Below, one piece after another: positions 30,345 through 42,500 of a DNA stretch of 64,000 nt. Origin of the DNA: Podaxis mareebaensis (Eukaryota; Basidiomycota; Agaricomycetes; Agaricales; Agaricaceae). Within the stretch, counting starts at the first letter, position 1, and each line of letters opens with the position of its first letter. The stretch covers positions 161,263 to 225,262 of the forward strand of contig JAEUWP010000471.1 of NCBI GenBank assembly GCA_018524725.1. Direction: 5' to 3'. The notes beneath the pieces are model-generated. The model was not told the origin of the DNA. It did no database searches and worked only from the letters and a program-made list of their open reading frames with translations. The position numbers and the translations under genes are program-made.

Positions 30345-32494
30345 TCATGGGTGGGGGTATCCAGACCTCGGGTCAATAGGGGGCAAGTCAACGAGATCAA
30401 TGGGAGACGTGAAGTGTAATACCTTCATATAAACCAGGTCAAGAAAAAAAGGGAGAGTATATTAATAATGCACTCACGTAAGGATGTAGCTGATGGGATG
30501 ATGAACGGACGTCCTCTAAAATAGGTCGTGGTCGGGGGGGTAGGGAAGCAGTTACACGGACGTTGTGCTGTGCAGGAAGTGGTTGCAGGTTTTGCGTATG
30601 ATAATCCGCAGATACTGCCATGTTTCGTTGCTCCCATCTTGAATCTTTACGAGACGAACTGTGTTGACCTTCCTCTGTTGATCTCGCAGTCGTGACGGGC
30701 ATCGTGTGGGAAGTTATGGCCTCGCTTTCTGCATCTGTCTCATAACCTGGAGAAAGGGCACTATCCAGCGATTGTCGCGACTCTGGGAATTGGGATGTGG
30801 ACTCTGCAAAGGAGTAAAGCGTGGTTTCGGGTTGGGCATGATCGGGAATATGGGACATGTGAAGACGAGAGTCTGTCTGCGGAATGGGGTAACCCATGTG
30901 CGAGGGGCTTTTTGGAGCATGGGGCCCTGTGTCATGGTGGTATTCGAGGGGCGAAGTCGTGCTGGGCATCTTTCCAGAGTTTTGTGGCGTATGCATTTTT
31001 GCCTTGTACCCAGCTTCGCGGGTGAATGAACGAGGGAAAAATATCTTCCAGGGTTTCCACCGGTTAGTAGATGGTCAAGAATGTTACACTAACTTACGAG
31101 GAGTGTGATGGCAGACGATACGAAACACCCAATTCCGCCCACCATGAGGAGGAAATCCAGCGTGAAACTGAGGTAATACCGGGTATCAGGAGCGAGAAAA
31201 GGGCAAAGAAAAAAGGTGGCAGATACGAAGAGAATACATACGCGTTCGTGACGATTGAAAACGGTGGATGGATGCTGTCGACTGCGATGGCTAACAGGGG
31301 GACAGTAAAGAGGAAACGAAATATAACGCGAATTCGCTGAAAAGGTGTAACTATTATAGGAGTCGGATGACAGATAGCAGTACGCACGTTCAACTGATAG
31401 AATGTTGCTAGGCGCACGACTACATCTGGTTCAGCACCTCCCGCTTTGACGTGCCTGATGAAGGTCGGAAACCGAAACAACACGTATAGGAAGCAGATGG
31501 TAGTGGTTGTACCAGCCGATGAGCCAACAAGGAATATGTATGCTTGGCACTAGAAGAACGTTCAGCTAGTTAAGGAAGTGTGTAGGGTATAACCACTGCC
31601 CACCGTTTCCAAGGTGCGTCGAGTGACAAGGGTTGTCAGGGGCATACCTAACACTGCAATAGTGCTGCCTGCAGCCTAGTTAGTAGTGAAAGGCAGGTAG
31701 TACGAATAGGGCGACGAACCGATGTACCAAGCTCTAAACTCCCAGCTGTAGAACCACTCCCGCTTTCCAGGGCCCTGGTGGAGAAGAAAGAGCCAAAAGG
31801 TTAATTCTGCAGTGGTCGTTATAGCTAAATGGATATTTCTAAAGAGAAGTAGAACAACCTTCAAGGTGGGTCACCCTAAAAAATAAATGAGGAAGGGGAG
31901 GGAAAGACGCTCTGAACAGCTTACAGCTCAAGAGACCACGCTATACTCAGCAGAAAATACAAGGGTAGCATCCAGGCCCGATTTTTGGTATTCCATAGCA
32001 TCAATGGCTTCGGTATAACTGGTGTTGCAATCAGCACTTAGTAAAATATGCTGTTCACGAACGTACTTCTGCCTGATGGTGCGACATAATACCCTGGTTG
32101 AACCTCAGAACATGGCTCGCGGAAGAGGCGAGTCGTATAAGTACCTTCAGAGAACTTGATTGCGGTCATTGCAACACTGAAAACGACGAGTAGTGGAACT
32201 GTGCCCAGATAGGAATACCTAGAATGTGCAGTGGTTGGTGGGGCATTGAATAGACGAGGGCTGGAGGGACAAAGAGAACATACGTCATAACTCTTTTGAA
32301 AGCACCTGGCTGCCTTCCCGCACCCCATTTGAGACAATTGAATCTATCATAGGCCCATAGGTGAAGGATTAGAAAAGCAAGAAACTGAAGTGAGCATGAG
32401 TATAGGTGAGGGAGAGGTAAAGGGACGGTGAGGAGCGTACGATACAGGAGAGAATGGCCCAGAGAAGGTAGGCTGAAGGGGAACCGTTACCCAT
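30345..32494 (-). CDS. Seven-TM fungal membrane protein of unknown function
   Basis: Starts at 32494 (MGNGSPSAYLLWAILSCIV) and ends GYPHP at stop 30345-30347; the last intron follows HPY. The exons encode about seven hydrophobic segments: AYLLWAILSCIV, FLAFLILHLWAY, YLGTVPLLVVFSVAMTAI, the helices around HLAITTTAELTFWLFLLH and YIFLVGSSAGTTTTICFLYVLF, FRFLFTVPLLAIAVDSI, and FLLMVGGIGCFVSSAITLL. A Cys-containing extracellular-type loop (RLFREPCSEVQPGYYV) lies between. The cytosolic C-terminal tail is about 190 residues, rich in Ser, His and Pro. The layout suggests a receptor-like or sensor protein, but I recognise no GPCR-defining motif. The family appears to be an unnamed basidiomycete one; this is recall. 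Confidence 0.78.
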
Positions 32495-32765
32495 GGGCTT
32501 AGAGGAGAAAGAGGAGAAAGAGCCAGCTTGAGACGAGGAGAGAGCAAGATGAATTGGAGAAGGAGCAAGACTTGTTGTCTTAAACTTGCGTTCAGCCCCC
32601 GCTCACCCCACATTCCCACGTGTCTCCCCTGCCAAGCTTCGGGCAGAGCCTAATTGATCAATCAACAGATTTCTCCGTTTATCCATTACAAAGGGTAACC
32701 AATTTCAACTTGAGTTTAGTTCACTACGTTCACTACGAGGTATTTCACCGCCCTCCGTGTCTCCC

Positions 32766-35700
32766 TCAACGCGACCGGTGTACTTCATCAAGGAAGTCCA
32801 GCAGCGTACTTGCACTCCATGCCTGTGTATTGCACGAATCAGGACAGTACTGCCCACCAGCATTCGTTAACTCCGGCAAGCCTCGCCAGGAGTCGTGTTG
32901 TATATGATGCCTTGGCGTCAACAGTACACGGTGTAGGTGGTACAAGGTTTTTTTGCGATCCTGAAAGCCATAAGTCACAAGTGGATACGATGTATCAAGA
33001 GCTAGCTCACCTCCTTGCCCGCTCCAACGCGGGTATCGAAATAAAGATAAGCACGCAAGAAGTACCCCAATGGCCAACCCCATTCCGGTCCCTGGAAATA
33101 ACCCATATGAATAAACCGATGAAAGTAGTGTGAAACAGAGCGAACGCACGTTGTGATAGTTCAAGCCTTTGGCGACCGACGGATCGGTCGAGTCGTTCGA
33201 ATTATCATACACCGGTCGATACTGCATATCGGCTGGATCGAGTGTCTTCATGCCAAGTGGACCACGCAGAATTCGGTCAGCCAGCCTCAAAGCGCCAAGT
33301 GCGTGCTCCTCGTCGAATAGTTCTGGTGCTACAGTCATGGCTATTGGGAAATTGCACCGCAGTTGGTAGTCAGACCATTCTCTCCCGGCGCCAGAGCCGT
33401 AAACATCTTTGTATATCCCGCGACGATTTATCACGGCCGGTTTGACATTATAGTTTGCGTCCTCTGCGGGATCTACAACAGTCCCATTGAGCGCTTGTCC
33501 GCAAAGTGTGTCATAATACTCACCGGATGGAACGTAATAACATTTCTCAAAGTTTTCCTTGATCAATTGCGCCCACTCGCCGTAGGTGATGAATCTCTTT
33601 TCGCCTTTGACTATAAGAATGCAACGGATGAGTGCCGGACGACCTGTATCCCGTTCAACTTACTCTTTGCTTCAACACCTTTGAACGGGAATAGACCCTT
33701 GGTAGAAAGCCTATCGAGCCACCGCAAGGTGCTCGCGAGTAACCCGGTTATCTCAACTGGGGCACCATCCCGAGGAGTTCCAGGAACACCCTTAGTGCCA
33801 GCTCTGACAGATTCTCCCATTTTGTCCATCCAAGTACCGCAGTTCCATCTATTACCCCCAAAGATGAATCCCGTTTCCCAGTCGACTTCAACATCAATGT
33901 TAAAGCCTTCGTCGCTCATTTGCATATCGAGGTTCGGACCAGCGTTATACTCTCTAAAGTGGATTCCATCAGCATGACGTTGGAGGATCTCCTGGATTAT
34001 TTCAGCGATAGTGCTCGTGTAAGCGTAGGCGCGAGCATCGTCCCAAGGGACCCAGGTGTCATCTTTCGGGAAGCGGCGCTTCACTGGTTCCGACAATATC
34101 GCGAGCCCATCAGGCGCGAAGGAAACATAGTCTTGAATGTTTTGCAGCATCCACCAAGGAGAATCCCTTGAGTTGTATCTACGCGCAGTCGTTTTTAAGC
34201 GTTGTAGCATCAGACTGAAGCAGATCGCTTACCGTGGGTTTCTAACAGAGTCCAGCAGATTGGGAATCAATCCATGCTTGAGAGTGGAGGCAAATGCCAG
34301 GATATGCTTTTTAGCGCCATCGAAGTTCCCAGTCGTCAAAAACAATCCCCGTAAAGATATGAAAACATCTCTCCCCCAGCAGCGCGCCCATCCGGCAGCA
34401 AAGTGAGGCAGGCCAGCAGCGAGCGACGGGGTGGGATGACCGGGGTGAAGGGAAGCAGATTTAACTTGACCATGCATCTGGATAGCGCACAAGGCCAGGT
34501 CTTGGGTGAAATCGTGTCCAGAAGAAACGAATTCGGAGCATTGCTCAACAACGGCTTTGCGGGCTGCCTTGTAGCCTTCCGAGATCACAAGGGCAAAATA
34601 TTTGGGGCGCATGAAGTTAGGAACAGAGGCATTGATGCGGTCGAAGCGCTCTTTGAACCACTTCGCAGGCTTCTCAAGGCGAGGGAAGAGCGGTAATTGG
34701 CTTAGGTGGTGGATAATTAGTGGACAGATTTACTTCCATAGATGAGTGCGACACCCACTGTGTTAGCCGTTGATGGACATAGTCCAACGCCCAGCTGCCC
34801 TCCCTCAAATGACCACACAACGGATGCCCGAGATCATTATATCGCATGATGTGTCTGAGAGCATGCATCCACCCTTCAAGACCACAGTAGGTATTCTTCC
34901 CAAGGCCAGGCACGTCATAGACACCGTAAACTCCATCTGTCGCATCGCGTTCCTCGCCGTCCGCGCGGTGAAGGACAACATTGAGATCAACCAGATCCAG
35001 GTCGGCGAACGCTTCATACGCGCCTGAGGTGCAGAATGCATCTAACGATGGATCGTAGTCCTGAAGTTGGGTTTGAAAGACCATGATGCTTCCAGGCGGG
35101 AACGTTTCTGGAACCACGATTTCGGCGAAGGGACCCTCGTTATCCAGTCCTTGGGGTACAACCACTTCTGGCAATTCCACCAACGTCGCGGGAAGGCCGC
35201 AGATGTAATTCTCGTCCTTGGTATCTTGATAGGATGTGATATCTAGGCTAGCTCCCATAATGAACTTGGCGCGAGTTCTGCGAAGTTTGATTGGATTAAC
35301 TGGACGCCAGTGTGTCAGCACCAGATATCAAGCAGACAGGCGCCACTTCAACTACTCACTGAATCCACGATCCTTGGAGCCCTTTGAGAAGGCAGTGTGA
35401 GCGACTAGTAAATATCCTTGTTGGGTAGACGGTTGGACTCTGTGTAAAACAATGTACTTTGTGAATAGGCGTCAGTCAACGTACGCTCCTAGACCGCATC
35501 AATAAAATACATACATCGTTTTCTTGGTGAACGTGGCCTTCCTCATAACGACCCAATATCATTTCCAGGTGCAACTCGTTCAACACGCGTTTGACTTTTG
35601 CTATGCCACTGCCCTCTCCGGTACCACTGATGCGGTACGACCTATTCTCTGCCACGAGGTTCAACAACTTGGGGTACAGGTCGTCGAACCCTTTGACACT

Positions 35701-38216
35701 TCCGATCGCGCTGTAGCTGAACGTCACCAATGCCCCGGTTGAGAGGGCGTCCTCGGCAGATCGTTTGTCCAGGGGCGATTCGTTGTCATGTGTGAGGTCA
35801 TAAAGTAGGGCGTGAGGCATGGAACCGTTAAGGGGGGTGACGAGCGCTTGTCGAATTGGTCCTTTACCGGTAGGACTGGCAATCTCCTCCGTGCTAGTCA
35901 TGCAGACACCATCCGTGGAGCCTATCGGTTTCCCGACGCCGTGTCGATACAATAGCCGGGAGAACTCCTTGGGATCCCAACCATTGTAACTCTCCCGTAT
36001 CAAACTATTGATGCCGAGTTCCCTGACAAAAAGCAAGTCCATCTCTTCGCTCCCTGTGAACAGTTCCGCGCACACGTAGAGATCTGGTCGCACCACTCTT
36101 GCCGCATCCAACATACGCGTTCCGACCTCGAGGGGTGTGGAGTGGCAATTATCTATTCTGAACCCATCGAAAACCTTCGCGAGGGACGTCACGTATTTTG
36201 TCATGTAATCCCATAGCCAAGGATTGGCGTCTGGCGATGAGCCATATCGAAGTTTGACGCAGTCACTCCACACGATAACCTCACGGCGAAGATAAGCCTT
36301 GGAAGGTAGAAGCGCGAAATTCTGCAGAGGATCCGCATTCCAGATCCAACCGTTGTTGGCCAAGGAATAAACGAAGGGGTCAGAATCAGGCTTAGGAAGG
36401 AAGCGAGCGAAATAAGGCTCGACGAGGGGATTTCTGTCGGAGTTAATATCAGCGCGATGTCCGACGAGTTGTGGCAGAGAACCAACTCACTGTTTGGTGA
36501 TTTCCCCTAGTTTGGGGCCGTGAGCTTCCAACCGTGTGTACTTCACTCTATTACGGATGTTATCAAGAGCAATTCGCGTATCGTCTTCCCACTCCCTATA
36601 TAATGGAACATTCACGACGTCAACTACCCTAACCCACGCTTCAGCAAGTGCATCGACGTCTTGGATATCAACAAAGGCGGCCTTGATGAGACCGGCAGCA
36701 ACATCACCCTCAACGCGGACTCCAAATCTTGACGCAAGGGAGCCGAGTCCTACAATCTTTTTCTCGGAGCGCAATATTTCGGCCAATTCAACCACGGATT
36801 TTCCTTTGACGTCCGGTCCCACCCAAGGTGCAATATTTTTTGTCCTGAGCGCAGATGCGACAGAATCCTTTTCGCGCGATGGTTCGAGCACGTAGTACTG
36901 CCATAGGTTAAGGCTCTTGAGCTCTTGTTCAAAGGCAGAGACGAGGCAATTGAGATCTTCTTCGGAGTTGATAGTAGTCGGCAGTCCTCTGGACACGAGA
37001 TTTGCTGAGAAATTGATCATGGCAGAGTCCAATTCAAGAGCAGGGGCAAGGTGAGGCGTGTTTGCCGGACTATATCCTACGCGTTGGGCATGAGTTAAAC
37101 AGATGGAAATCCCACATAGAATACATTCACGCACCTGCTTCGGGATGTTCAATTAGCCAAGAACTATTGTTTGCAGTATGATTGAGGACAACGTCCGTCA
37201 AACTGAGCAAGCCATACTCCTCCCTCGCAATCCTCAATACCTCTTTCACCCTTTCTGTCCCAGTTTCACTATCTAAGGAGTCGCAAAACATGCTTGGATC
37301 ATATTTCATCTGATCGCGAATGGAGTAGGGGCTATTGCTTTCCCCTCGTTCTTGCAAGGGTGTGTAATGCAGCATTGTATAACCTCGTTCTTTTGCTTCG
37401 GCGAAATGGTCTCGCCACTTGTCTATTGGTCCCATCCATTTCGATACTACAGTCAGGATTGATAAACCGTCGAGGGGAAGATTCACGTATTCGTCCTTGA
37501 GGAGTGCGCCCTGGCCCGGGGGCAAAACATGGTGTTTATCGTCAAGAACGGAGGTGCGATTTTTGATTTTGAGGACGGGATCAACGTTAAAGTAACCGTC
37601 TCGACCCTTGACGCGTTGACCATCTTCCCCGTCATATTCGACCCAGTAAACGAAAGCGCCTGCGTGCGAAATAGGCAAGTCGATCTGGATGGGTTTCGAG
37701 TAGTCTGTCGGAAGCCTAAGTGGACGATGAGTATACTCGCAAGGGATCAACACTCGGATTCTTACTTTCGTTTGGCGTAGCGTTCCCTTCCAAATGCACC
37801 TCCATCTAGAGGAAAGTTGGTCTTGAAAACGCCGTTGTTGGCCGCGGGAGTCCCAGCGTCGAAGGAAACCCTCAGGATGTAAGGGGTGTACGCGGGAGGT
37901 AGACGTATGTACTGATGATCTCATTGTCAAAGGAAGGACACAACTTGGTAAGCGCGCAATTCACCTGACGGTCTTTGTTTGGGCCGCCGTCGGGATCGAG
38001 GCGGAGCTCGTAAACAAGAATAGGAGTTTCTCCCTGGGTGGGAGCGGACGAAAAGAATTCAAGGCCTTCGTCTGCAGGGGTCTTGGGAGTGGTGGGGGTA
38101 AGAGGACTCCTGGGTGAGCTCGCTGATCCAGAGACGCTGGCTGAGCGTGAGTTTGAGTGTGGGATGGTGATGGATGGCTTGTGGTTGCCATGAGATGGCT
38201 TAGTACCTTTGGGCAT
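32766..38216 (-). CDS. GDB1: Glycogen debranching enzyme (4-alpha-glucanotransferase / amylo-1,6-glucosidase)
   Basis: Starts [15 protein letters not shown] at 38216 with a Ser/Pro-rich leader, ends [11 protein letters not shown] at 32766. The N-terminal glucanotransferase half shows [36 protein letters not shown], the nucleophile Asp in [13 protein letters not shown] and the acid Glu in [12 protein letters not shown]. The C-terminal glucosidase half shows [48 protein letters not shown] and [11 protein letters not shown], as in AGL/Gdb1. Over 1,500 residues with several introns. It removes glycogen branches in the cytosol together with phosphorylase. The start is 172 nt from the stop of the makorin-like gene on the same strand. 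Confidence 0.96.
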
Positions 38217-38388
38217 GGTGGAGGTACGGAAAGAAAAGGAAGGAGAGGGAGACGCGTAAGAACGTTACTTGCAGTTACGCGGGTTTCGACTTCTTCTGCC
38301 ACCGTGACTATCTTGACATGACATCATCGCATCTTTATCTATATCGGGTCATGTAAATTCCATTAATGTACAACTCAAAGCAACTCGT

Positions 38389-40479
38389 CTAGCGACTATG
38401 TTCGTCCCCAAGTATCCTTCCCGACTCCCCTCCATTCTCCCTCACACTTATACCCCGCGTGAGTCCACTACGTTTCGATTGCGACTCACGCATTCCCGTG
38501 TCCCTTCCTCCCATTTCTGCCAATGGACGCGGTCCAGGGTTCGTAAGTTCGCCTGTCTCTCCGTCGCTACTCCAAACAACCCTTCCACGTCCATCAGTCA
38601 GAAATGGAGGATTGGCCACTCTTCCGACATCCTGCGGATCGACTTCGTCTTCCACCGTCGGAGTCTCATAATCCATGACAGGTAACTGCGGCTCATCCAC
38701 CTCCGCATCAACAGCTACATTGTCTTCTGCCACAGCCACCGCTTCTGGGCCTCGTTCCGCCACCTCCTGCATCGTTCTTGCTTCCTCGTCCTCACCTTCG
38801 CTATCCACACGATCAACTGCATTCCTGAGCCTCCTGCTTGCTGAGCTCCGTAGGTACCCTCCGAGCCGACTAACGTCATCATCAGACTCGTCCGAGTCTG
38901 ATAAATATACTTCGCTCGAGGAATTAGATATGCTTTGCAGGCCTGGCATGTCGCCGTAGTCATCATCAGGTATTTCAGAGTCGTCAAACGTGGGCTGGAA
39001 GGGGGAAGGTGATCGCAGGTTGTCCCGATCCAGTGAGGGATCCAAAGGACCTTCGTTCTCGCTGGTCGGACGGCTTTCAGAAGTATGGTTCGCCTGAGGG
39101 GTTGTTCAGTAAAGTTGATCAAGGTTAATGATTATGTGACTTACTGCCGTCTCTGTCGAGTGATCAGTGTCTGCGTCTGTAGGTGCGTTGTGTTGCACGA
39201 GCGCCCGAATCATGTCCAGAGTCCGAGTCACTGAGCTATTCGACTCAGAGACAGCCGACTCCAAACTATCCATCGCCTCCCTGAGAATATTCAGCTGGCG
39301 TCTGATATGTGGGTCCTCACGAAGAGCACTGATTCTGCTGGATCCGTCGCTGGAGATTGAGGTATTGGAAATTCCATTCAGGTTCATCGCGTCTAGGTCT
39401 GCCGTTATTTGCATGGAAAATATCCCTTCACTGTCATGAATCCCCAGGCTGTCGGCGGTTAATGGAAGTAATTCAGTTGTGAAATCCATGAAGTCATCGA
39501 ACACGGAGCGCGTGGATGGTCGCATTGCATTATAGTATTGCTATCAAAGTTTGAAAGAGTGGACTGTGGGAGAACATCGAGACACTCACGCGCATGCAGA
39601 TATCCGCACCATTTTTGAAAACATAAGGTGTTCCATCTTCGTTGAGGTGCTGATAAAAGCAATCTTTACCAAATGGACAAAGAGGACGCTTCTGACGCGA
39701 GTCTTGGAAATACCTGAGGCACATCTTGAGGGGAGGGAGGCAGCCGCGTACATTGAGAACTTACCGGCATGGAACCCTTGCCATGCTTTCTTTGTAGGCC
39801 TTTGTAATTCGTTCCTTCTCTGGGTGGCCATGTTTCCAAAACCGGGAGGACGGTATTATGAATCTGCTTGGCTCCCTGCACATAGGGCATTTCTTTATGT
39901 TGCCGGGCTCGATCTGGTCCCTCTGGTCACGCCATTGACGAATGCACTAACCCAGATGAATGAATATCCAAGGCAAATGTTGAAATCGCTTACTGTAACG
40001 CAAAAAATATGGCTACAGCCGGCTATAGCACCATCGTCAGTCCAGGGATTAGATGCTAGGTATGGGGGTGTGAAAACACACAGAGCAAGCCGTAGGTGAC
40101 AGGCTTCTCAAAACATATTGAGCATGGTTCATCTTGTGGATCTTCGCTCTTGTGTCCAATATCTCCAGAGAGCGTTTGGGGGCCGTCAACTATGTGCTTG
40201 AACCAACACTGGTCGCCACGCCTACAGAATCCTGGAGTGGGGAATATGAGTAGAGGAGTAGTATAGAGAGAAGGAGCTGAATAAACCATTGGCGTAGTAT
40301 CTACAGCGCTTGGATTCGTCGAAAGGAGTAAGGAGGGGTTGGGGGTCGTTAGGATCATGGCGCTCTGGGTCACCGTGGAGGAACTTGCAGGTTGAGCCTG
40401 CAAAGCAGCCTCTGGGAGTCCTGTAATACATGCAAACACCTCGGGGATTGGTAGTTCTGGGGCGAATGTTGGAAGACAT
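38389..40479 (-). CDS. Makorin-like C3H zinc finger / RING E3 ubiquitin ligase
   Basis: Starts MSSNIRPRTTNPRG at 40479. Two N-terminal CCCH fingers: CMYYRTPRGCFAGSTCKFLH and CRYYANGFCRRGDQCWFKH. Then a RING domain assembled across introns: PCSICFEKP, AGCSHIFC, CIRQWRDQ, KKCPMCREPS. Then a further CCCH finger: CLRYFQDS...CPFGKDCFYQH. This finger-RING-finger order is the makorin layout. The remaining C-terminal half (39106-38389) is acidic and Ser-rich (DSDESDDD), disordered and lineage-specific. Makorins are RNA-binding ubiquitin ligases; the targets here are unknown. Divergent from HFI1, with 189 bp between starts. Confidence 0.88.
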
Positions 40480-40668
40480 TATGGCATTGTGGGTTGGGAG
40501 GACGGGTGATTTGCAGAGAGAGAGTCAGGAGATGGAAGAAGAACCGAGAAGAACCCAAGAGTGGAACCTGGCTGATTGGCTCACGTGACTGATGACTCTG
40601 CATTATTACTGAGTGTCACCGCCATTAGGATTGTGATTGTCTGCTTGTTATATGCTCGTCGCTCGACC
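40480..40668. promoter_or_regulatory. Divergent promoter: makorin-like gene / HFI1
   Basis: 189 bp between opposite starts. It holds an E-box CACGTG (40582-40587) beside an inverted CCAAT box, ATTGG (40575-40579), six to seven bases apart. Both are common in fungal divergent promoters. An ATG at 40576 would extend HFI1 by 31 hydrophobic residues, but those codons overlap these elements, so I use the ATG at 40669. Confidence 0.5.
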
Positions 40669-41858
40669 ATGTCCCTGTCTTCAACTTCGACTATTAAGCA
40701 ACAAATAACAAATGCTTTAGGTCCCGCAAAGTCACCCACGTATTTCTCTACCCTTCAGTCTTTTGTCAAAGGCCAGATATCCCGCGCAGAGTTTGAAGGT
40801 GTCATTTGTGGTCTTCTCGACGTCCCCTCCCTCGTCCAGCTCCACAATGCCCTTATCATATCCCTTTTCGATGCCACCGCTGTCCTCAAGCGACCTCCGA
40901 CACCACCACCGCCTCCTGTCCCAAAAGCGCCTCCCCGGAAACGCCGCCGTATTCTTCTTCCATACCAAGGGCCAGGAACGCCTGATGACGCTCGCACCTT
41001 CAAATCCGCACGCATGAAGCGGTGGGCTCTTTCCATTGGACGAAAGGAGAGAGAGAGGGTCCGTACCACGGCGACCATAGCAGCACCGCAAGACCCGCCA
41101 CGTCCTAGAAAGGACTGCGATGAAATTGTCAGGGAACGCGGTGTGGTATTGCTACCTGAGCGTGGAGGTGCGTACTACTTTTCCTGAGAGTACCGTAGTA
41201 TGTGACGAACGCACCTCATTGCCAGATCCACCGGGAAGCAGACCTGCAGTTAATCTCCATTCCGTTACGCGAGCTCCTACGCTTCAACATATAGCAGACC
41301 GTATCAACCTCATTTGCGCCCAGAACAATCTAAGTGCTCCATCAAGAACAGTGCCCTCACTGATGAATCTGGCGTGCGAAGTATGCTTGCCCCTTTATTG
41401 CGACCATAAGTTGAGCTGATCATCTGAACTTACCATAGGCAAAGCTAAAACAACTTATTACTCGCGCCTTAACTCTAACTTCCACTTCCCATGCAATCAC
41501 CTCCATTACACCCTCATCGACCTCCTCGACTTTGCAACACTCACATACACATCATCACCACCCCCAACGTGCTCCTGTTCTCACCTCGGCTTCCTTCCAA
41601 ACCTTGTTTACTATTTCTCCCTCCGACCTTCCGAACAAGAGCGCTGCTGCCATGCGTTTGGCAACAGTTGCTCCTCCCCCTGACGTAAGTACCCGATCCA
41701 TTAACTGCTGGTCTCCGCCGTTAATAGTTCATCCATAGGAGGATGACACGGATGATCTTGTGCTCAAAGACCGTGAAGTGCGTGATCAGCGATGGCAAAT
41801 AATGGCATTATTAGGGGAGAGAAGTACAGTTCGAGAGTGTTTGCGGGGTGGTCAATAG
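40669..41858 (+). CDS. HFI1: SAGA complex subunit Hfi1/Ada1 (SAGA-Tad1 domain)
   Basis: Starts MSLSSTSTIKQQITNAL and ends VRECLRGGQ at 41856-41858. The N-terminal helices (LGPAKSPTYFSTLQSFVKGQISRAEFE) match the opening of the SAGA-Tad1 family. A Pro-rich linker (PPTPPPPPVPKAPPRKRRRI) includes a basic nuclear signal. Later exons give RAPTLQHIADRINLICAQN, matching the histone-fold segment, and the C-terminus DLVLKDREVRDQRWQIMAL. Ada1 pairs with Taf12 through its histone fold in the SAGA coactivator core. Splicing in the Ser/His-rich section (41460-41690) is less certain. It is the last ordinary gene before the CpG-poor repeat block. Confidence 0.82.
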
Positions 41859-42153
41859 TAATCTGATTCACTGGTGTCTTCTGATTGGGTTTCGAGTTGA
41901 ATTCTTCACTGAACTGGTGTGCTGACAGATACTGGGGATAGGACTGCTAAGCATGCTATGACAGGAGGTGTATTCCTGGAGGACCTAAACTAGCATACTC
42001 CCATGAAGTAAGCCTGTCGGGATGGATATGAAATAGGCACTTGTGAACGCAAAGGAAATGAACAGAGTAAGAGCTAATAAGAGCAGGGTAACTACAAGAC
42101 TCCTGATTGCCATCCTCACGTGCTACAATGAAACTTTCGAGTGGCTGGTGCTC
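41859..42153. other. Transition from genic to repeat DNA
   Basis: About 295 bases without a gene. CpG dinucleotides, frequent to the left, thin out here and vanish from about 42180 on. No tRNA or other border element is visible. Confidence 0.6.
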
Positions 42154-42425
42154 TTTTTTATTTATTTATTTTTATTTATTTATTTTAATTGACATTTATT
42201 GCAATAGAACTAGTCTACTACAAATATGTGCACAGTAGCAGTCCCAATTGATGAAACACAAAAGAAAAGAAAGAGAAAGAAGAAAACAGGTGCCCCAGTC
42301 AACATGAATGAAAAGAGTTCAAAGTTGAAACATAGGTAGACAAAATCAAAGGAGTCTGTACTGAATATGGTGATGTGCCCACTAGCACTTGTCTTGACTA
42401 ACCCTTATGACCCCTGCCTCAAGAG
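42154..42425 (-). mobile_element. LINE 3' end, copy D1 (5'-truncated)
   Basis: Read on the minus strand it ends ATTGGGACTGCTACTGTGCAC ... GCAATAAATGTCAAT followed by an A-rich tail (T-rich on the plus strand, 42154-42190). The 3' UTR starts AGGGGTCATAAGGGTTAG, matching the start of the 3' UTR of copy D2 at 63401. The 5' limit is approximate. Almost no coding sequence remains. The neighbouring LINE-A points the other way, so the two tails face outward. Confidence 0.75.
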
Positions 42426-42500
42426 ACAGGGGCTGTTACTTAGGCATGGTATGAATGTCACACCAGTGCAGAGAGATACTATCCTAAGACACAACCTGAC

